From Vreelandella sp031769195 (GTDB taxonomy: Bacteria > Pseudomonadota > Gammaproteobacteria > Pseudomonadales > Halomonadaceae): a stretch of DNA of 64,000 nt. The DNA lies in contig NZ_JAVHNP010000005.1 in NCBI RefSeq assembly GCF_031769195.1, positions 1 through 64,000 of the forward strand, given 5' to 3'. Below are positions 44,234 to 52,069 of the stretch, in pieces. Numbering within the stretch: the stretch's first letter is position 1; each line of letters opens with the position of its first letter. The translations under genes were made by a program, and so were the position numbers. The notes under the pieces were generated by a model. The model saw only the letters and a program-made list of their open reading frames with translations. It was not told the origin of the DNA and did no database searches.

Positions 44234-45028
44234 TTACCCCCCTGTCACCGGCGGAAAAAAGGCCACTTCGTCGTCATCGGTGAGTCGCGCACTATCGTTT
44301 GCCATTACCTGATTGATCGCACACAGGGTACGCTGATCCGATAGCACTGAAAAACGCGGGTCCTGCGCACTCAGCGCAGCCTTCAACCCAGCCACATCGC
44401 GGCTCAGCAGCTTGTCCAAACCAATCGCCAAATCGCTTTCGCCGACCCACTCACGCAGTTCGGCCAAAAATTTAACGCGTATACACGGTGAAGCGCAGCG
44501 CTCTCCCAAGCTGACCTCCCCTGCGCTGCCCTCACCTGTCACGATGGGGGCTGTGGCCTCGCGGCGGTAATCACCCCGCTGGCCGCCCTGCTTGCTATCC
44601 AGCTGGATGGCTTCGATGCGCATCTCTTTATCCACGGCTTTACACATATCGTATAGCGTCAGGCAAGCTACCGAGACCGCTGTCAACGCCTCCATCTCGA
44701 CGCCCGTTCGACCGTTCAAACGGCACATGGCCAAGACGTCTACCCAACCGTTGTCATGATCAATGGCAAACTCTACCGACACTTTGGAGAGCGCCAGCGA
44801 GTGACACAGCGGAATCAGCTCATGGGTGCGCTTTGCCGCTTGAATGCCTGCAATTCGCGCCGTTGCCAATACATCACCTTTAGGCAGTGCGCCATCGCTT
44901 AGCAGTTGCAGGGTACTGGGCTGCATCACTATTCGCCCAGAGGCAACGGCTTCACGACGGGTTTCTCGCTTGTCACCGACGTCAACCATATTCGCTTCGC
45001 CGTGTGCATTCAGGTGGGTTAACTGCAT
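44234..45028 (-). CDS. moaC: MoaC-MoaD fusion (cyclic pyranopterin monophosphate synthase / MPT synthase small subunit)
   Basis: A 264-residue fused protein. Residues 1-155 are MoaC: MVDVGDK, Lys50, ATARIAGIQAAKRT, LIPLCH (His76), and YDMCKAVDK with Asp127 and Lys130. Residues about 181-264 are a ubiquitin-like MoaD (IRVKFLAELREW) ending in FFPPVTGG, whose terminal Gly-Gly is needed for thiocarboxylation. MoaC makes the pyranopterin; MoaD donates sulfur with MoaE. The free Gly-Gly end suggests both activities are retained. The usually invariant CHPL reads CHSL. It lies between mobB and moaE. Confidence 0.93.
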   Translation of the reverse strand: MQLTHLNAHGEANMVDVGDKRETRREAVASGRIVMQPSTLQLLSDGALPKGDVLATARIAGIQAAKRTHELIPLCHSLALSKVSVEFAIDHDNGWVDVLAMCRLNGRTGVEMEALTAVSVACLTLYDMCKAVDKEMRIEAIQLDSKQGGQRGDYRREATAPIVTGEGSAGEVSLGERCASPCIRVKFLAELREWVGESDLAIGLDKLLSRDVAGLKAALSAQDPRFSVLSDQRTLCAINQVMANDSARLTDDDEVAFFPPVTGG

Positions 45029-45046
45029 GGTGTCACCTTTTCATCA

Positions 45047-45595
45047 TCAAGCCAGGGTACGGCGTTGTTGGTCGGTCCACTCACTTACCCAGCGAGCAAT
45101 CTCTTCACAATTATTTAAATCCAAGCGCGTAACTGCTGGCCGAAGCGCCACAGGCGGCTCCTCAGTAAGCGCAGCTGCCTGCGCCCACTCATCGTTTAAA
45201 ATAGTCGGGTCGCCTATGCCTGCCCGATACAGCACCAGCTTAGGAATAGGCCACGCTTTAAAGCCTTCCACGATCACCAAATCAGGGTAATGAGGTGCCA
45301 TAAGGGTTAACAAATGTGCCAAATCAGGCTCGTCCTGACCTGGGGTCTCCTGCATCATGGCAAAACGTTGACGTGATGCAATCAGCATAGGAGCAGCCCC
45401 GGCACTTCGCAGCTTATAGCTGTCTTTGCCGGGCTGGTCGACATCAAACTGATGGTGGGCATGTTTAATCACCGCTACCGCGAGCCCCTGATCACGCAGC
45501 AGCGGTAATAGCTGCTCTAATAGCGTGGTTTTGCCCGTCCCGCTCCAGGCAGCTACACCCAGCACGGGAAACGGACAGCGTAAGGCATCACTCAT
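45047..45595 (-). CDS. mobB: Molybdopterin-guanine dinucleotide biosynthesis protein MobB
   Basis: A 182-residue P-loop GTPase that assists MobA in attaching GMP to molybdopterin. Walker A is AAWSGTGKTTL near 15-25. VIKHAHHQFDVDQPGKDSY and LVIVEGFK are diagnostic MobB segments. It is the first of the three cofactor genes (mobB, moaC-moaD, moaE), 22 bases downstream of uraA on the same strand. No mobA or modABC gene is visible in the window. Confidence 0.93.
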   Translation of the reverse strand: MSDALRCPFPVLGVAAWSGTGKTTLLEQLLPLLRDQGLAVAVIKHAHHQFDVDQPGKDSYKLRSAGAAPMLIASRQRFAMMQETPGQDEPDLAHLLTLMAPHYPDLVIVEGFKAWPIPKLVLYRAGIGDPTILNDEWAQAAALTEEPPVALRPAVTRLDLNNCEEIARWVSEWTDQQRRTLA

Positions 45596-45617
45596 AAATC
45601 ACCATTAGCGCCACAGG

Positions 45618-46847
45618 CTACTCATCCTCTTTTTCAGCGGGCAATATCCAGTTTAACGCAATGCCCACCAATGCGGCCAAGCTAACGCCCTGCAGGGTAA
45701 ACTGGCCTCCGCCAAACTGCATACCGCCAATACCAAAGACCAAAATAAGCGACACAACGACTAAGTTACGCGCGGCAGTGAGCGACTGCCCAGCACGTAC
45801 TAGCGTGTTCATACCTACCACGGCAATGGAGCCAAACAACAACGTCATAATCCCACCCATGACAGGCCCTGGAATCGTCTGCAACAGCGCCCCCAGCTTG
45901 CCAACAAAGGCTAGAACGATAGCGATGATGGCCGCTACCACCATATATTTGGGATTGAACGCTTTGGTCAGCGTCACGGCACCGGTGACTTCTGAGTAGG
46001 TAGTGTTGGGCGGCCCGCCAAACAGAGCAGCCACAGTGGTGGCAAGACCATCCCCCAGCAAAGTGCGGTGCAAGCCGGGCTTTTCCAAATAGTTTTTACG
46101 CGTGACCGAACCAATGGCCACCATATCACCAATGTGCTCAACGGCGGGTGCAATGGCCACCGGAATCATGAACAAGATGGCTGCCCAGTGAAAACTAGGT
46201 GCGGTAAAGCTTGGAACAGAGAGCCACGCCGCCTCACGCACAGCGGTGAAGTCCACCACACCCATCACCAGCGCCAACGCATACCCCGTCGCAATACCGC
46301 CAATGATAGGCACCAAGCGCAGCAGTCCACGACCAAAGACCGCGAGGACTAACGTCACTAACAGGCTTGCCATGGAGAGGAAAATCGCCTGCCCATAGCC
46401 AATGTTGTCGCTGGTTTCACCAGTGGCCATGCTGACTGCCACCGGCGCCAGCGCCAAACCAATCACCATAATGACCGGCCCTACGACCACGGGCGGTAAC
46501 AGACGATGCAGCCATGCAGTCCCTTTCAAACGCACCGCTTGAGAAATAGCGACATAAACAAGGCCTGCCGCCATTAAACCACCTAGCGTCGCTGACACCC
46601 CGAAGCTGGCGATGGAGCCTTGAATAGGCGCGATAAACGCAAAGGAAGAGGCTAAAAACACCGGCACCGTTTGCTTCGTAACGCCATGAAACACCAGCGT
46701 ACCCACACCCGCGGTAAACAGCGCAACGCTGGGGTCAAGCCCGGTTAACAGAGGCACCAGCACAAGTGCACCAAACGCCACAAACAGCATTTGCGCACCG
46801 GTCAGCAGCACTTTAGGCCAAGACTCTTGACCAGCATTGTTCGTCAT
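45618..46847 (-). CDS. uraA: Uracil/xanthine permease (UraA-like, NCS2 family)
   Basis: A 409-residue inner-membrane nucleobase:proton symporter with about 14 segments. The family motif is seen in AVEHIGDMVAIGSVT and GDGLATTVAALFGGPPNTTYSEVTGAV, with GPVMGGIMTLLFG following. It imports uracil for the adjacent Upp. ATG 46847 is used rather than GTG one codon upstream because AGGAG is then 7 bases away. A terminator separates it from upp, so it may depend on readthrough or its own promoter. Confidence 0.92.
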   Translation of the reverse strand: MTNNAGQESWPKVLLTGAQMLFVAFGALVLVPLLTGLDPSVALFTAGVGTLVFHGVTKQTVPVFLASSFAFIAPIQGSIASFGVSATLGGLMAAGLVYVAISQAVRLKGTAWLHRLLPPVVVGPVIMVIGLALAPVAVSMATGETSDNIGYGQAIFLSMASLLVTLVLAVFGRGLLRLVPIIGGIATGYALALVMGVVDFTAVREAAWLSVPSFTAPSFHWAAILFMIPVAIAPAVEHIGDMVAIGSVTRKNYLEKPGLHRTLLGDGLATTVAALFGGPPNTTYSEVTGAVTLTKAFNPKYMVVAAIIAIVLAFVGKLGALLQTIPGPVMGGIMTLLFGSIAVVGMNTLVRAGQSLTAARNLVVVSLILVFGIGGMQFGGGQFTLQGVSLAALVGIALNWILPAEKEDE

Positions 46848-46885
46848 CACACCACTCCTGAAAGGTCTATTATTTGTAACGGAGG

Positions 46886-46919
46886 CAAAAAAATGCCCCC
46901 AACGCGAAGCGTAAGGGGC
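46886..46919 (-). terminator. Terminator between upp and uraA (works in both directions)
   Basis: On the minus strand a GC-rich stem (GGCCCCTTACGC paired with GCGTTGGGGGC, near 46894-46919) is followed by seven T (46887-46893). On the plus strand it is followed by TTTT. It lies between two functionally linked same-strand genes, so partial termination may set the upp/uraA ratio. Confidence 0.8.
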
Positions 46920-46936
46920 CTTTTAAGGCGGAGCGC

Positions 46937-47566
46937 TTAACGCGTTCCGAAAATCTTATCGCCGGCATCTCCCAAGCCGGGGACGATATAGCCATTTTCA
47001 TCGAGTCGGTCATCCACCGACGCGGTGTAAATTTCTACATCAGGATAAGCGTCTTGCACCCGTTTAATCCCTTCAGGGGCAGCAACCAACACAATCACCT
47101 TCATATGCTCACAGCCGCGCTCGCGGAGCATATCCAGCGTGGCGACCATCGAACCACCGGTGGCCAGCATTGGATCAATCACAATCGCCATACGCTCTTC
47201 GATATCGTTAGCGAATTTGGCGAAATAAGGCACCGGCTGAAGCGTTTCTTCATCCCGGTAAAGGCCCACCACGCTGACGCGCGCACTGGGGATCAGATCC
47301 GTGACGCCTTCCAGCATGCCTAATCCAGCACGCAGGATAGGCACGATAGTGACCTTCTTACCCTTTAAACGGCGGGTCGCGATGGGCTCGCCGTTCCAGC
47401 CTTGAATCTCATGGTCTTCTAGCTCTAGACCTTTTGTCGCTTCATAAGTCAGAAGCTTAGCCACTTCACCTGCCAGTTCACGAAAGCTCTTAGTGCTCAG
47501 ATCCGCTTCGCGCATCAGTCCCAGCTTATGTTGAACAAGCGGATGGTTAATGGCGTAGACACTCAT
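46937..47566 (-). CDS. upp: Uracil phosphoribosyltransferase
   Basis: Salvages uracil to UMP with PRPP; 209 residues (E. coli 208). The PRPP motif VIDPMLATGGSM lies near 128-139. VPILRAGLGML and the C-terminal uracil-binding YIVPGLGDAGDKIFGT are diagnostic. GAGGAAG precedes the ATG. A promoter is predicted at 47639-47667, with a 12-base palindrome in the leader (47599-47610). Confidence 0.96.
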   Translation of the reverse strand: MSVYAINHPLVQHKLGLMREADLSTKSFRELAGEVAKLLTYEATKGLELEDHEIQGWNGEPIATRRLKGKKVTIVPILRAGLGMLEGVTDLIPSARVSVVGLYRDEETLQPVPYFAKFANDIEERMAIVIDPMLATGGSMVATLDMLRERGCEHMKVIVLVAAPEGIKRVQDAYPDVEIYTASVDDRLDENGYIVPGLGDAGDKIFGTR

Positions 47567-47598
47567 GGGACTTCCTCACTGCAGGGGATTCAGGATGA

Positions 47599-47610
47599 CG
47601 ACCTAGGTCG
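47599..47610. promoter_or_regulatory. Perfect palindrome in the upp leader
   Basis: CGACCTAGGTCG is a perfect 12-base palindrome, extended by GATG and CATC on its two sides (one base out of register). It lies about 22-33 bases downstream of the predicted upp transcript start and 33 bases before the ATG. It could be a repressor operator or a leader hairpin. The binder is unknown. Confidence 0.5.
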
Positions 47611-47638
47611 CATCAACATGCTTACAAAATTGCGCGCC

Positions 47639-47667
47639 ATTCTACCCGCAACTGACCATTAGGTTAA
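47639..47667 (-). promoter_or_regulatory. Predicted upp promoter overlapping the end of ung
   Basis: Minus strand: -35 TTAACC (47662-47667), 17-base spacer and -10 TAGAAT (47639-47644). The -35 overlaps the ung stop codon (47664-47666), so upp can be expressed independently of the upstream genes. Confidence 0.6.
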
Positions 47668-48347
47668 GGGGTTTCCGGCAATTGCCACTCAATTGGCTCC
47701 CGGCCCTGCTCCTGAAGGAATTGATTAGCCCTGGAAAAGTGGTGGTTACCAAAGAAACCGCGATGCGCCGACAGCGGCGATGGGTGCGGTGATTCCAGCA
47801 CCAAATGGCGTGCGGTATCAATCAGCGTTTTTTTCTGGCGAGCGTGGCTGCCCCACAGCAAAAAAACGCAGGGCTGCGCATGCTGGCTGACGGTTTCAAT
47901 CGCTCGGTCAGTAAAATGCTCCCACCCTTTACCACGATGCGACGCTGCGTTGCCCTGCTCAACGGTAAGCGCTGTGTTTAGCAGCAGAACACCTTGCGTC
48001 GCCCAGGTTTCTAAAAAGCCATGGCGCACCGGGGTGAAGCCCACATCACTCACCAGCTCTTTATAGATATTGACCAGTGAAGGCGGCACCGGAATCCCAG
48101 GCTGAACTGAGAAACAGAGCCCATGCGCCTGGTGCGGCCCGTGGTAAGGATCTTGCCCTAAAATCACGACTTTTACGCTGGAGAGCGGCGTCAATTCAAA
48201 GGCTCGAAACCAATGAGAGGAGTGAGGGTAGATCACTTTTTTAGCCGCTTTTTCCTCGGCCAAAAAAGCTTTCAAGGCTGACATATAGTCAGCCTGAAAC
48301 TCTTGCCCTAACCACTGACTCCAGTCTTCGGGTAGCGGGTTAGCCAT
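47664..48347 (-). CDS. ung: Uracil-DNA glycosylase
   Basis: Removes uracil from DNA to start base-excision repair; 227 residues. The water-activating motif GQDPYHGPHQAHGL (catalytic Asp66), LLLNTALTVE and ESPHPSPLSAHRG (active-site His) are all present, as in family 1 UDG. It sits between gpt and upp, 1 base after the gpt stop, inside a base-salvage run. Its inclusion there may only reflect gene packing, or coordination with uracil handling. Confidence 0.96.
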   Translation of the reverse strand: MANPLPEDWSQWLGQEFQADYMSALKAFLAEEKAAKKVIYPHSSHWFRAFELTPLSSVKVVILGQDPYHGPHQAHGLCFSVQPGIPVPPSLVNIYKELVSDVGFTPVRHGFLETWATQGVLLLNTALTVEQGNAASHRGKGWEHFTDRAIETVSQHAQPCVFLLWGSHARQKKTLIDTARHLVLESPHPSPLSAHRGFFGNHHFSRANQFLQEQGREPIEWQLPETP

Positions 48348-48348
48348 A

Positions 48349-48828
48349 TTACTTCTTCATTTGGTCCGCAAGCGGCTCAACGTACGCAATACCCATATCC
48401 CAAGGGAACTGGATCCAGCACTGTTGGGCGACTTCGGTAAGGTATTGATCCACCAAAGGGCGCCCCTCTGGCTTAGCGTAAATAGTCACAAAATGTGCCT
48501 TTGGCATCATTTCGCGCACGGCGCGGGCAGTTTTACCGGTATCGACGAGGTCATCCACTAGCAACCAACCTTCACCGTCGTGATCCACTCCTTTCATAAT
48601 ATCCAGACCACCCTGATCCATGTGGTCGTAGCTTTTGATACAGATCGTATCAATCAAACGGATATTAAGTTCGCGAGCAATCAGCGCCGCCGGAATCAGG
48701 CCACCACGCGTGATAGCGACGATACCTTTAAAGTCACGCTCAATTAACAGATGACACAGTTGCCGCACGTCACGGTGGATTTGATCCCAAGAGACGGTGA
48801 AATGTTGATGGTAGCGTTCGCTGCTCAT
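48349..48828 (-). CDS. gpt: Xanthine-guanine phosphoribosyltransferase
   Basis: A 159-residue salvage enzyme for xanthine, guanine and, less well, hypoxanthine. The PRPP loop LLVDDLVDTGKT, the AITRGGLIPA segment and the AKPEGRPLVDQY and IQFPWDMG blocks match E. coli Gpt closely. It lies 6 bases downstream of apt and 1 base upstream of ung, indicating one transcript. Together with hpt it gives two routes for guanine. Confidence 0.92.
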   Translation of the reverse strand: MSSERYHQHFTVSWDQIHRDVRQLCHLLIERDFKGIVAITRGGLIPAALIARELNIRLIDTICIKSYDHMDQGGLDIMKGVDHDGEGWLLVDDLVDTGKTARAVREMMPKAHFVTIYAKPEGRPLVDQYLTEVAQQCWIQFPWDMGIAYVEPLADQMKK

Positions 48829-48834
48829 GGGATG

Positions 48835-49380
48835 TTACTCGTCTTCGTTAAAGGAACAGACCGCGAATACACTGTAGCCAGCATCGCGAATTTTCTGAGA
48901 ACCACCCAATTCAGGTAGATCAATAATAGTGGCGGTTTCGACTACTTGCCCACCACAGCGCTGAATTAAGTTAGCGGCAGCCAACATCGTGCCGCCAGTA
49001 GCAATCAGGTCATCCATTAGCAAAATACGGTCGCCTTCCTGGAACGCATCGGAATGTAGCTCTACTTCCGAGTGGCCATACTCCAGGGTGTAGGTTTCGC
49101 TAATGGTTTTAAACGGCAGTTTGCCCTTCTTACGCACAGGCACAAAGCTACAGCCCAGCTCATACGCCAAAGGTGCGCCGATAATAAAGCCACGGGCGTC
49201 AATGGCCGCGATGGCATCCAAGTTCATTTCCTGGTAGCGGTGCACAAAGCTATCAATCAGCTTGCGAAAGGCAGCGCTGTTCTGCAGCAAAGGAGTGATG
49301 TCACGGAAATTCACTCCCTGCTCTGGCCAGTCAGGAACCGTGCGAATAACGGACTTAATGTAATCGCCGTAGATGCTCAT
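48835..49380 (-). CDS. apt: Adenine phosphoribosyltransferase
   Basis: Converts adenine and PRPP to AMP; 181 residues. FRDITPLL, IDARGFIIGAPLAYELG, VRKKGKLP and PRPP loop LLMDDLIATGGT are typical. ATG 49380 (MSIYGDYIK) is preferred over one 4 codons earlier because GAGAG precedes it. It competes for adenine with the deaminase at 338-1330. It follows the NCS2 purine permease gene by 34 bases. Confidence 0.95.
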   Translation of the reverse strand: MSIYGDYIKSVIRTVPDWPEQGVNFRDITPLLQNSAAFRKLIDSFVHRYQEMNLDAIAAIDARGFIIGAPLAYELGCSFVPVRKKGKLPFKTISETYTLEYGHSEVELHSDAFQEGDRILLMDDLIATGGTMLAAANLIQRCGGQVVETATIIDLPELGGSQKIRDAGYSVFAVCSFNEDE

Positions 49381-49414
49381 CGCGTCTCTCATTGATTAGT
49401 CAAAGGTCGGGTGA

Positions 49415-50713
49415 TTAACCCAGGAATAAAAATTTCGCTGCAAATAGCAGCGCCAGTACCACGACAGCCGGATTCAGGTCTTCAAAACGACCCGACAGCG
49501 TTTTAATGGCTACATAGCTGATAAAGCCCAGCGCGATACCTTCAGCAATCGAGAAGGTCAACGGCATAGCCAAAGCTGCAATCAGCACAGGAGCGGCATC
49601 GGTGGGGTCTTCCCAGTTCGCATGCGCCAAGCTTCCCGCCATCAGTACAGCGACGTACAGCAGCGCACCCGCCGTTGCATAAGCAGGGATTGAACCCGCC
49701 AGCGGCGCGAAAAACAGGCTGATCAGGAACAGGATGCCAACGACCACGGCGGTGAGGCCAGTACGCCCACCCGAAACGATCCCAGCGGTAGATTCGATAT
49801 AGCTGGTCGTTGTAGAGGTACCCAGCGCGGCACCAGCCATTGAGGCGGTACTATCCGCCATCATGGCGCGGCCAATGCGCGGTAGCTTGCCATCTTCATC
49901 CAACAGCTTGCCACGGTGGGCCACACCTACCAGCGTTCCGGAGGTATCAAACAGGTCAACAAACAAGAATGCAAAGATGACGCTTAGCATGGCCACATCT
50001 AGCGCACCCATCAAATCCATCGCCATGAACGTGGGGGCAATGGAAGGTGGCATCGACATAATGCCACCGTACTGGTTATGACCAAACACCATCGCTAATA
50101 CAGTGACACCGATAATGCCGATCATCACAGCACCGGTCACTCGCAAATAGGCCAGCGCAGTAATCACAAAGAAGCCTAACAGCGCATAAAGTGGCGCAGG
50201 CTCTGATAGGTCACCTAAGGCCACGAAGGTTGCCGGGTTGGCCACCACAATACCGGCATTTTTGAGGGCGATCATGGCCAGGAAAAGACCAATACCCGCC
50301 GCGATACCCAAGCGCAAGGAGAGAGGGATCGAGTTGATGATCCACTCACGAATTTTAAAAATACTCAGCAGGAAGAAGGTTAAACCGGAGAAGAAGACAG
50401 CCCCTAATGCCGCTTCCCAGGTATACCCCATACCTAATACAACGCCGTAGGTAAAGAAGGCGTTCAAACCCATACCCGGCGCTTGGGCGATCGGATAGTT
50501 GGCCCACAGCCCCATCACAAAACAACCAATCGCTGCCGCCAAACATGTGGCAACAAACACAGCGCCATAGTCCATCCCCGCTTCCGAGAGAATGCTCGGG
50601 TTTACGAAGATGATGTAAGCCATGGTAAGAAACGTCGTGACCCCTGCGATCACTTCGGTTTTTACATTGGTCTTCTGCTCTGCGAGCTTGAAGTAGTTGT
50701 CCAGAAATTTCAT
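49415..50713 (-). CDS. NCS2 family purine permease (guanine/hypoxanthine or adenine type)
   Basis: A 432-residue transporter of the AzgA-like branch of NCS2. Family segments are TEVIAGVTTFLTMAYI near the N-terminus, APGMGLNAFFTYGVV, VFADMFDTSG-like FLFVDLFDTSGTLVG, and GTSTTTSYIESTAGI. Relatives transport guanine/hypoxanthine (GhxP, PbuG) or adenine (PurP); the window does not decide which. Placement directly before apt and gpt supports purine uptake for salvage. Confidence 0.9.
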   Translation of the reverse strand: MKFLDNYFKLAEQKTNVKTEVIAGVTTFLTMAYIIFVNPSILSEAGMDYGAVFVATCLAAAIGCFVMGLWANYPIAQAPGMGLNAFFTYGVVLGMGYTWEAALGAVFFSGLTFFLLSIFKIREWIINSIPLSLRLGIAAGIGLFLAMIALKNAGIVVANPATFVALGDLSEPAPLYALLGFFVITALAYLRVTGAVMIGIIGVTVLAMVFGHNQYGGIMSMPPSIAPTFMAMDLMGALDVAMLSVIFAFLFVDLFDTSGTLVGVAHRGKLLDEDGKLPRIGRAMMADSTASMAGAALGTSTTTSYIESTAGIVSGGRTGLTAVVVGILFLISLFFAPLAGSIPAYATAGALLYVAVLMAGSLAHANWEDPTDAAPVLIAALAMPLTFSIAEGIALGFISYVAIKTLSGRFEDLNPAVVVLALLFAAKFLFLG

Positions 50714-50980
50714 GTAGTTTTTATCCTTCGCGCTTACGCCGAATGCGTCCCTTGGTGCGAGAAAAGCCGCACATACTACCGAAAGGCACTGCGGGATGCG
50801 AGTGCCTCTAGTGCAGCTGGTTATAGCGAGGGGTCACCCTCACCGAGTGTGTTACTTGCTGTTTTGGTAACTGGCCTAGTGACGGTGTTTGTAACGGCGT
50901 CAGTGCTGGCCACCTACTACCCTTAGCAAACTTTAGGCCATGAGCTAACCGATCGGTCAACAAACAGCCAAAATATGCCC
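50714..50980. other. Intergenic region upstream of the purine permease
   Basis: There are 267 bases without a credible gene. It contains the 10-base palindrome ACCGATCGGT (50948-50957) directly downstream of a minus-strand TTGACC, and a small hairpin GAGGG / CCCTC (near 50830-50843). No purine riboswitch core was recognised. It holds the end of the ribE transcript and the promoter of the permease cluster. Confidence 0.4.
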
Positions 50981-51607
50981 CTACAGACGACTCGCCAGCA
51001 CCCTCTCCACCGTTTCAACAATTACTTGGGTCTGAGGGTCGATTTCAATATTGACGCTATCCGCCACCAAACGACTACCCAGCACCGTACGTGAAAGTGT
51101 TTCAGGGATGAGATTAACACTGAACTCCACGCCAGCCCCATCAGCAGATGGGCGTACATCCCCCACGGTCAGGCTGATCCCGTCAACGCCAATATAGCCT
51201 TTTTCAAACACAAATTTAGCCACTCGCTCTGGCAACGCAAACCAGATTCGACGATTGTTAGGTGCGTCTTCAATCGCGACCACCTGCGCCATACAAATAA
51301 TATGGCCTGACATGGAGTGACCACCAATCTCATCACCAAAACGAGCGGCACGCTCTATATTGACGCAATGCCCAGGCGTGATTGCACCAAGATTGGTCAA
51401 GCGTAGCGTCTCACGCATCAGATCAAAGCTAACCCGCTCCCCCTCGATGGCCGTGACCGTTAAACAAACGCCGTTATGGGCAACGGAAGCACCTATCTCT
51501 AATCCACCGCGCATGCTCTCAGGCATAGCGACCACATGGGTACGGAACTCCTCCAGCTCATGCACCTCAACCACTTCAGCGATACCTTGAACGATACCCG
51601 TAAACAT
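50981..51607 (-). CDS. ribE: Riboflavin synthase, alpha subunit
   Basis: Dismutates two 6,7-dimethyl-8-ribityllumazine molecules to riboflavin; 208 residues. The invariant MFTGIVQ start is present. Two lumazine-binding beta-barrel repeats are visible, with SVAHNGVCLTV and GHSMSGHI in the first and GVDGISLTV in the second, ending with QTQVIVETVERVLA. It resembles E. coli RibC closely (also called RibE). It is monocistronic here, and no FMN riboswitch was recognised upstream. Confidence 0.95.
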   Translation of the reverse strand: MFTGIVQGIAEVVEVHELEEFRTHVVAMPESMRGGLEIGASVAHNGVCLTVTAIEGERVSFDLMRETLRLTNLGAITPGHCVNIERAARFGDEIGGHSMSGHIICMAQVVAIEDAPNNRRIWFALPERVAKFVFEKGYIGVDGISLTVGDVRPSADGAGVEFSVNLIPETLSRTVLGSRLVADSVNIEIDPQTQVIVETVERVLASRL

Positions 51608-51849
51608 TCGCCGCTCCTTTATGTCTCAAATTAATGGGATGGCATAGACCCTAAAAAACTCGCGCAAGCTTACTACTAATGACCCAACCTTGTGCAGCCA
51701 GTGACCAGCAGTTCACCTATTGATCATGGTTTTTTACTGCCAACCGCCAGCCAAATCACTCGCAAACAGCAACAACGCCCAACAAGCACCACAAAAAAAG
51801 AAAATAACCCTATTTATCAACTTAAAAACATGAAATAGAACGGTTTTAA
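51608..51849. other. A/T-rich intergenic region between ribE and the met leader RNA
   Basis: No gene is supported. The right half (about 51770-51849) is markedly A-rich on the plus strand and could act as an UP element for the strong promoter at 51850. The left part presumably holds the ribE promoter, not identified with confidence. Confidence 0.4.
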
Positions 51850-51878
51850 TTGACAACCCGGCGACCACTCTTTAGACT
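51850..51878 (+). promoter_or_regulatory. Strong promoter in front of the metNIQ leader
   Basis: A consensus -35 TTGACA (51850-51855), a 17-base spacer and a -10 TAGACT (51873-51878), with A/T-rich DNA upstream. Transcription would start near 51885, nearly 200 bases before metN. Confidence 0.7.
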
Positions 51879-51884
51879 TTCGCC

Positions 51885-52007
51885 GCAAATGTAATGACGC
51901 CGATTTGTACCCAGATTGCGGGCGTCCACCTGGCCATTGGCGGGGTGAAGTGCAGCTAAAAGGGTGTGTCCAGCGTTGATGGCCACCCGCAAGGGTGGCC
52001 TTTTTTT
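51885..52007 (+). ncRNA. Structured ~120-nt transcript: met leader attenuator or small RNA
   Basis: The predicted RNA runs from the start site of the 51850 promoter to a canonical terminator. It can form stem 1 (GACGCC 51896-51901 with GGCGTC 51921-51926), stem 2 (CACC 51927-51930 with GGTG 51944-51947, extended by GCC/GGC), and the terminator stem. GGGTG (51962-51966) can instead pair with CACCC (51984-51988) of the terminator left arm, a mutually exclusive antiterminator. I do not recognise a known SAM or other riboswitch class. It is either a cis-acting leader of metNIQ or a free small RNA. Confidence 0.5.
51981..52007 (+). terminator. Rho-independent terminator 62 bases upstream of metN
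   Basis: The perfect 8-base stem GGCCACCC / GGGTGGCC with loop GCAA is followed by seven T. No protein gene ends here on the plus strand, so it terminates the transcript from 51885 or attenuates metN. Confidence 0.9.
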
Positions 52008-52069
52008 GTTCCCCGCCCTACGCTTGCCCCCTCGCACTCCGTCTCCGGCCTACCATTAAGGCAGACGCT

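Noticed and set aside
50714..50980. Purine riboswitch for the NCS2 permease
   Set aside because: I could not find the conserved loop-loop and core junction bases.
51608..52069. SAM-I riboswitch, FMN riboswitch or 4.5S RNA in the ribE-metN gap
   Set aside because: None of the conserved cores I know is present. Only a generic promoter, stems and terminator are seen, so it is reported as an unclassified RNA.
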